64,000 nucleotides of DNA from Rhyacophila brunnea (lineage: Eukaryota; Arthropoda; Insecta; Trichoptera; Rhyacophilidae). Location of the stretch: the NCBI GenBank assembly GCA_022495005.1, contig JAGYXB010001854.1:372001-436000 (forward strand), in the 5' to 3' direction. The translations under genes were made by a program, and so were the position numbers. How positions within the stretch are numbered: the stretch's first letter is position 1; every line of letters starts with the position of its first letter. The notes beneath the pieces were generated by a model. The model was not told where the DNA came from, searched no databases, and saw nothing but the letters and a program-made list of their open reading frames with translations. Positions 57,970 to 64,000 of the stretch are shown piece by piece.

Positions 57970-58722
57970 CCGTGGCACGGGGTGAATAAGAATAAGAACA
58001 ATTTTCAAAAAAAAAAATATTCAGAGTGTTACAATTATTGCCAAAATGCTACTGTTTGCATTCCAATATGTATGATATTACATAACTGGTAACGCAACGT
58101 GGCATGAAAAGGTGCATGTTGGGCATAACGCGTAAAGATCATAAAAGAAATCAATGGATAAGGAAGCAGATAAGAGTACGCGATGTGATAGAGGTCCCTA
58201 ATCAGATGAAATGGTAATGGACACGACATTACTCGGCAAGTGGACAACCGCTGGACAAATACCGTCATGCAGTGGTACCCAAGAGCCACTAAAACCCGTT
58301 GAATAGACAAGCTAATAAAGTTCGGTGGATGTACATGGCAGCAAAAAAGGTCCGAGAAGAATGGATAGAGCTAGGGAAGGCCTTCATCCAGCAGTAGATT
58401 GACCCCAGCTGATGATAATATTATATACAAATAAATTTTTCTTTATTTATTCACGTTTTTGTTCAAATTTGCGGTTTTTATTATCTATTTATTTGGTGTT
58501 TTTTTTTTCCGTTTCGCTGGTAAATAGGAACAGACCATAATTTTTGGAAGATAACGATGGTGGGTGAATAAATAATGAGCTTTCCTATTCACCAAACTAT
58601 ACTGTTAAATTGCAAATACAGCTTTTTGGAAAATTAATTTCGCTTTTCAATCATTCGCTATAAGATTTAAATTGAATAATATTATGAAATCTGAAAACGT
58701 TCCTATTCACCCCGTTTTACTG
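57970..58722. mobile_element. TIR element ending in GGGGTGAATA, with nested LINE relic
   Basis: The left end reads CCGTGGCACGGGGTGAATAA. The right end, read on the minus strand, reads CAGTAAAACGGGGTGAATAG. Internal GGTGAATA/TATTCACC motifs recur near 58560-58600. A CAGT-type end and a TA on the left suggest a pogo-like Tc1/mariner relative, but the TA is not matched on the right. About 320 bp of the interior is the LINE relic below. Confidence 0.5.
58101..58420 (+). pseudogene. RTE-like LINE 3' relic inside the TIR element
   Basis: The block reads GGCATGAAAAGGTGCATGTT, AGAGTACGCGATGTGATAG, AGGCCTTCATCCAGCAGTAG and TTGACCCCAGCTGATGATAA. It is collinear with 14645-14995 and with the minus-strand copy at 52987-53446. 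Stops and small indels break every frame. Confidence 0.75.
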
Positions 58723-59464
58723 AACATTATTTGAGACAAACTACAATAAAAGATTTTAAATTAAATTCAATAATGTATAAATCGTATTTATAGTATTATT
58801 ATATACTTTTATATATTATATAATAATATCAGACAGTATTTATAATTTACAATCAGTATTTTAGTTGAAATGGAATATATCATTATGGTATTATTTGCCA
58901 ATAGCTACACTGAAATGAAACCTTAACAAGTAATATAAAAAAGGTAGGTAGTTTATTTCTTTCGTAATATGCGAAGGGACGCTTATGAAGTGAGCAAATC
59001 ATTTTCTTCTGTTATTTTTCTATTAATATTTGATAAGCCGGGCTTTCTTGCTGAATTTTGAACCTCCGAAGACAAGACACCTCGTAAAACGTATATCTCG
59101 AGAGAGCACGGAAGGGTGGCCATAAAATAAAACGTAAAAACACAACGGCCGCGTAACATGCTGTCCTCCCCTTAAGTTTATAGCCGGAGGGGGTTGACGG
59201 AGTCTAATAACATTAACTCTGATTCAAACAGATGCTGCCTACTTATGGTTAATTGTACGAATAATTTTGTTTTTGTTAGCTTTGAAGAATATTTTAAAAC
59301 AAAAAATTTAATTTTGAAGAATATTATTTTTTTATACTTATTTTATTATAAAAATTCCAAACCTAATTTTTATATTATACTACTGTATAATGTGGTAATG
59401 TATCCGCTTAGTAAGTCAAGGGTCTCAAATTTAAATCTTGGGTCTGAAAAAAAATCACATATTC
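58723..59464. other. No gene seen; degenerate tRNA-like block near 59392
   Basis: A GC-richer patch lies at 59040-59200 without a frame. GTGGTAATGTATCCGCTTAG with GGTCTCAAATTTAAATC about 30 nt on resembles A and B boxes, but the match is poor. Confidence 0.3.
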
Positions 59465-59905
59465 AAACACAACGGTAACCGGACAAAACAGAACATGACA
59501 AAACAGAACAGTCAGGGGGAAAATGAAACATTAATTTTTGTGAAATTTATTTAGGTTTGGTCATTATTTCGTTGTACTTAGTCATCCTATCATTTTGAAC
59601 ATATTATATTGATTAAGATGACATATCCTAAGCTTGCCGGCAACACCGAGTTAAATCCCGTTTATTTGAGGCTTTCTAGCGATTAGGAATGCAGAAATTA
59701 CGTATATAATTTGATGTATTATGGCTTATTGAAAATCTGTGCTATTAAAAATCTATCAACATAATAAAGATAGGACAATTTCAATATTAAATTTATATTT
59801 TTCCTAAAAGGTCATAGTTATATTTATCGCTGTTCTATTTTGTCATATTCTGTTTTGTCATTTTCTGTTTTGTCGTGTTTTGTTTTGTCATGGAACCGTT
59901 TGAAT
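59465..59905. mobile_element. Foldback element with GACAAAACAGAA tandem arms
   Basis: The left arm CGGTAACCGGACAAAACAGA with a following ATGACAAAACAGAAC is mirrored at 59826-59900 by TTCTGTTTTGTCATTTTCTG and relatives ending CATGGAACCGTTTG. The right arm has four to five imperfect 14-bp tandem copies, the left two. The interior of about 300 bp has no coding frame. Confidence 0.65.
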
Positions 59906-59975
59906 CCAGACTATGCACCCAATAGGTTAAGCAAGTAGCTAACATCCTTTTACTAAAAAAAGTACATGAAAACTC
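59906..59975 (+). repeat. Family C SINE body, plus-strand fragment
   Basis: CCAATAGGTTAAGCAAGTAG and CTAACATCC correspond to the family C body (GGTTGAGC, GGCTGACATCC on the complementary copies). A weak B-box-like GTTTGAATCC lies just before it. Confidence 0.4.
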
Positions 59976-60064
59976 TTCATGAGGCGACCAAGATCCACAC
60001 TAGATTGTATAATATGTATTAATAATTATATTAACTATAATATATAATATGTATTAATAATTGG

Positions 60065-60195
60065 CTCAAAAGAAAAAAAATGAATGTTAGCCACTTGTTC
60101 AACATATTAGATCCATGCTATGAGTCCTAATACGGATTTAAAAAAGTAACATATGGATTTGTTAGACCAGTGATTCGAACTCGTTGTAAACACAG
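60065..60195 (-). repeat. Family C SINE, diverged copy
   Basis: Plus-strand blocks GTTAGCCACTTGTTCAACAT, ATTAGATCCATGCTATGAGT and CCAGTGATTCGAACTCG follow the order of 22485-22628. The last block is a B box on the minus strand. Confidence 0.5.
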
Positions 60196-62231
60196 ATACC
60201 TATAGGCACCTTTATATAGACAATTTTTTGTATAATAAAGTGACATATTTCAACTATAATTGAGCCCTTCTTCGCAAATTATAACGCTGGTTTTCGGTCA
60301 ATTGTATACATGAACTGACAGAATGACAATAATGTTAAAATCTTCAAAAAGTTTCGTATATTATTAAAATCCCAAAACTACAGTACGTGAACCACGTAGA
60401 CAGTATTGTAGAATGTCACCATACCGGAAACAAACAAGCTCGTTTCAATAGTTCACTTAATTGAAACTGTGAAAATTTGAAAACATATTATAAAATACCA
60501 TTTTTTAATTGAACTCTACTTTTATTAGTGAAAAGCACGTATTTGACAACGATAATTTGAATAATATTTATTACTATATTCCTATATCACTTCACTGTCA
60601 TTTTTTGTACCCATTGTTGTTTTATTAGAGGAAATTATATTTAAATAGACTTTCTTATACGGGAGAGTATTTTCCGGGAGGTTTTCCCAGACGGTAACTG
60701 TCCAATAACCATATACTCATGTATACTAAATTTTTTCGTATGTAATGTTGTAAACTTTAAATTATTAAACACACTTGTCTCACAAAAAGAAAACTTTCAT
60801 ATTATCAGCTGTTTAAGACAACACTGTGTTTCAGACAAACATTATAAAAAAATACTGTCGGCTAGTGACAGCATAAAGTTTTTGATGTAAAGTATATAAA
60901 TAAGTTTGGTAATAAATAAGTTTATACATAATATTATATCACAGCTGATTTTTGTAAATAATAATAACTTAATAAGGACATAAAAATAAAGAACAGATTT
61001 TATATGTAATCTTATTTTATATTTGAAAATATAATAGTAATATGATACAATTACAAGAGTTATTAAACATCAACATAATATGATTAACCCATCGTTGATG
61101 TATATATTGTCATAATATGTGAGGGTTATTTTTTAGCTCATTCATCATTGTCAACTTAACATAATATAACCTTATAGCATTTTCGGCAAAAATTATAGAA
61201 ACAAGTAACATTTTGCGAGACCCTTTTATTGTGACCACTCGTTCGAAAAACATGACTACATACATAACAACATAAATGCAATAATAATATTACTATTTTA
61301 TAAGCACTTGTAATATAATCTCAATTATTGACTGTATAATCCTGAAGGTTACTTGGGCTTCTTCCATAATATCTCTTCACGTCTGTCTAATAACTTCTAA
61401 GACCTGTAGTTCTCTAGTTTTAAAGTCCCAATATACAGGAAGGTGTTACTGCTATTACAATCACTGCTGATCTTTTAATTACACATTTAAATAACACGTT
61501 AATTATATATAATGGCCAACTACTCAAAACGCGCCAGTCGCGGTGTTAGCACTGAATGAGTTTTAACACATGTATATTAAATTTAAACTATCTATTTAGA
61601 CATAGTGATAAAAAATATGGCAGGTTTTCCGAAAAATATATAAAATAAAGAATAATTCCGACTGAAGTTAGTAGGCATTTATATGTAAAATTTTAACTTT
61701 TATGAAAATAAAAATAGGTTAAATTGCTACTTCGGTCAATCAAGTTGAGACCAATAAGCACAGATATGTGAGTGAAGTTTCATCACTCCTCAAAAGGACA
61801 TCAGTTAAGAAATCAAAATTACACTGGCAAAAATCCTACAACAGATTTCATACACACTTTGGACTATCTTAAATCTTTACAAAATCCTTATCAAGCCAGT
61901 GGATCAAATTGCTAATGAAAGTAACTTGGGTATGTATTTTCGAAAGGAAGATATTGAGACGGATCTTCACAACCGAATGTTTTGTCACATTTTTGATGCG
62001 ATGGCTTGTAGCGAATAAAATACTACCACGTACACTGATTCCTTTGTCGTATCCTACGTGAAAATACTAGGCCAGCTATGTCAAGGATGAAAGATACCTA
62101 ACCATCCAAAAGGCGGTCTTCAATAGACTAAAAAATAAACGAACGATCAAACTGATGGATTTTTTTTTCGACCATGTCCGATCCTAATAGGATCATATGG
62201 GCCTCCACAGAGTAGAAGTTTGTATTAACAG
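60196..62231. other. AT-rich region, no gene seen
   Basis: No frame of note and no recurring element was recognised. Confidence 0.4.
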
Positions 62232-62350
62232 ATTTTGTTTTTTTACGAGAAATGGATGTCAGCCACTAGCTCAACCTATTAGGTCCATACCCTGACTCAC
62301 ACACAAATTGAAAAACAATATGTGTACTTGCCAGACCAAGGTAGTAGAGG
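62232..62350 (-). repeat. Family C SINE, diverged copy
   Basis: The plus strand has ACGAGAAATGGATGTCAGCC, CTAGCTCAACCTATTAGGTC and CTTGCCAGACCAAGGTAG, collinear with the copies at 22.5 and 60.1 kb. The tRNA-like end is eroded. Confidence 0.5.
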
Positions 62351-62801
62351 GAGCTATTAACACATACATAGAAGACAAGACGTTTCCTGGGAATGACCAA
62401 TTTTCACATTATGTTTTAGTTTTGATGATGTTATAAACTGAACTAAATAATATATTTTTAAGTGTAGTCTAGGTGTTTAAATGAAATCAAAATGCAGTAG
62501 ATACTACTGTATGTTTACTAGCAGTACCGTACCTATCTAGAATACGAAACATACAATTAAATACAATTATTATCTTATTATTTAAATTTCTAAGAATCAA
62601 TATATACGTACCTATCTAAAAACAAAGATTTTTAAGAATCCCATAATAAAATATGCATTTGAAAATAATAGTCTCCTATTATTAATGTAAGGTATTTTAT
62701 AATTATGTATGTAGATCTTTAACATGTAGTTTTAAAATGTATATTAAATTACACGCTTCGTAGTATGATGCGGTATTTTGTTTTAAGTTCCTTTGAAGTA
62801 T
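62351..62801. other. No gene seen
   Basis: AT-rich, no recognised feature. Confidence 0.4.
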
Positions 62802-63240
62802 ATAATTGAATATGTGTATTAATTAAGGCTCTAAGTACCAAAAAAATAAAAACTAACATTTTTATAGAAAAATGTTCTACATACCAACGCCAATAACTTC
62901 AACTATGGTCTAAGTGCCTCAAGTAAGTCAAAAAAATACAGAAAAATATTTAAACCTGTCAACGTTGTAAATTCATTGGCGTGTTTTATTTATAATGGTG
63001 TAAGTAGCACTGCAGTGGTTAATGGCATTCAATATAAAATGGCTGACGATGGTGTGTTGACATTTGCAAATTCTTTATACCTAAAATTATAGAAACTGCC
63101 GTGATTGCTTCACACTGTAAAACCACATTTTTCAGAAGGTCTGATTCATGAATTTTTCTGCAATGACTCAGTATTTTGTAACTACAGGCAATACTACTTT
63201 TTGGTACTTAGAGCCTTAATTAATACACGTATTCATTATT
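62802..63240. mobile_element. Foldback element with 45-bp inverted ends
   Basis: Arms 62802-62847 and 63196-63240 are near-perfect reverse complements (GTGTATTAATTAAGGCTCTA followed by AGTACCAAAAA). The inside carries related motifs such as GGTCTAAGTGCCTCAAGTA. Non-coding, 440 bp. TTAA lies within the arm, so a TTAA target is possible but unproven. Confidence 0.75.
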
Positions 63241-63937
63241 ATTTTTGTTGCTATATAAACAACAATAATTATAATCTATAGGTATTTAGCAAAACGTTCT
63301 AATGAGTAAAATCAGCATAGAAGCAGAATAAGCACGAAAGTAGAATATATTATCCACTAAAACTAAATTTCCCCAAACTATGCACTTATTACTCAAACAA
63401 TAGTACTCAACAAAGCCTTTGTACTATTTGGACGACATGTCATACTTAGTTTACTTATGGAAGAGCTTTTGTTTGACCGTATTCCCTTAGCAAATGATGA
63501 TTACCCTACAAAGCGGTAATATTACAGACTCCGTTTTACTACTGGATAGTATTATTACGACTTCCAAGCCAGGTGTATTTATTAGTTTCTACGCCACTGG
63601 ACTGCTAGCATACTATATTTCAAACATATATAAAATGTCAATATAGCAGGCATATTCTACTTCAATACTATACGCTATCAAAACATGCAGAGATCCACGA
63701 TACTCTACCATTGTCATTCTTGAACTAGAAGAAACGTATTATATTTGGCTGATAACATTGAGCGTGTCCAGAAACTTGTACGTATGCAGTTCGCCGTATC
63801 ACACTTCACCGTTAAATGTTGTATCTGAAATTTATGGCCGTATATTAAAGACCATCCAACCTCTTTGGGTCGTATAGTACTGACAAATAATGCATGTCTA
63901 AATAAAACACGGTTCTTGACAGTTTCCAGGAAGCCAG
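63241..63937. other. No gene seen
   Basis: A 77-codon minus-strand frame at 63714-63947 runs into the next repeat and shows no motif. Confidence 0.4.
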
Positions 63938-64000
63938 CAGCGAACAAATTTTGAAAATTGCCGATATACTGGATTATTTGTTAGGTTAGGTTTGGTTTAC
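63938..64000 (+). repeat. Telomere-repeat inverted element, cut by the window end
   Basis: CAGCGAACAAATTTTGAAAA and GCCGATATACTGGATTATTT match the arm of the 22.2-kb structure. It then enters in-phase pentamers TTAGG, TTAGG, TTTGG, TTTAC. The rest lies outside the window. Confidence 0.8.

Overview
This window looks like AT-rich nuclear DNA from an insect or another arthropod. It holds no host gene that I can identify with confidence. The evidence for an insect is a pentameric TTAGG/CCTAA telomere-type repeat, mariner elements, an R1-clade non-LTR retrotransposon, RTE-like LINE tails, tRNA-derived SINE heads, and very long stretches with no open reading frame. I cannot name the order from the sequence. 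Almost everything that can be identified is transposable element, mostly dead and often nested.

Left part (1-25 kb): a copy of interspersed repeat family A, hAT-like non-autonomous elements (about 0.65 and 2.9 kb), a broken mariner (6.4-7.7 kb), a SINE with clean target duplications (8.9-9.1 kb), a 13-unit tandem array growing out of a repeat tail (12.1-14.0 kb), a decayed RTE LINE (14.1-15.0 kb), half of a foldback element (18.1 kb) and two retroelement fragments (19.6-20.2 kb). At 22.2-23.3 kb an inverted repeat encloses a telomere-like CCTAA array. Its right side has been tandemly duplicated, and the two arrays differ by exactly three pentamers.

Centre (25.3-33.0 kb): an R1-clade element on the minus strand is inserted in a family A repeat, with 12-bp target duplications. 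ORF1 (gag-like, three zinc knuckles) and ORF2 (endonuclease plus reverse transcriptase) are joined by an ATGA stop/start overlap. ORF1 is split inside its first zinc knuckle by a 1.9-kb cut-and-paste DNA transposon that keeps transposase relics. ORF2 is broken between endonuclease and reverse transcriptase by a repeated segment.

Right part (33-64 kb): two inverted copies of a CAGTGACGTCCC element (36.2 and 39.8 kb), a hAT element with 8-bp duplications and a second mariner inside it (40.4-42.3 kb), a near-perfect palindrome (42.8-43.0 kb), long family A copies in inverted order (43.0-46.0 kb), a tRNA-Ile-like head (49.2 kb), a 5'-truncated RTE insertion with a 15-bp duplication (53.0-53.4 kb), a third mariner (54.9-56.2 kb), a TTAA-flanked foldback element (56.3-57.0 kb), a TIR element with an RTE relic inside (58.0-58.7 kb) and further foldbacks (59.5 and 62.8 kb). 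The window ends inside another copy of the telomere-repeat inverted repeat.

The three mariners are nearly identical yet each is inactivated differently, which points to a recent burst. The nesting gives a relative order: family A before R1 before the 1.9-kb DNA transposon, and hAT before mariner. All identity and age statements are from reading by eye; no alignment or database search was run.
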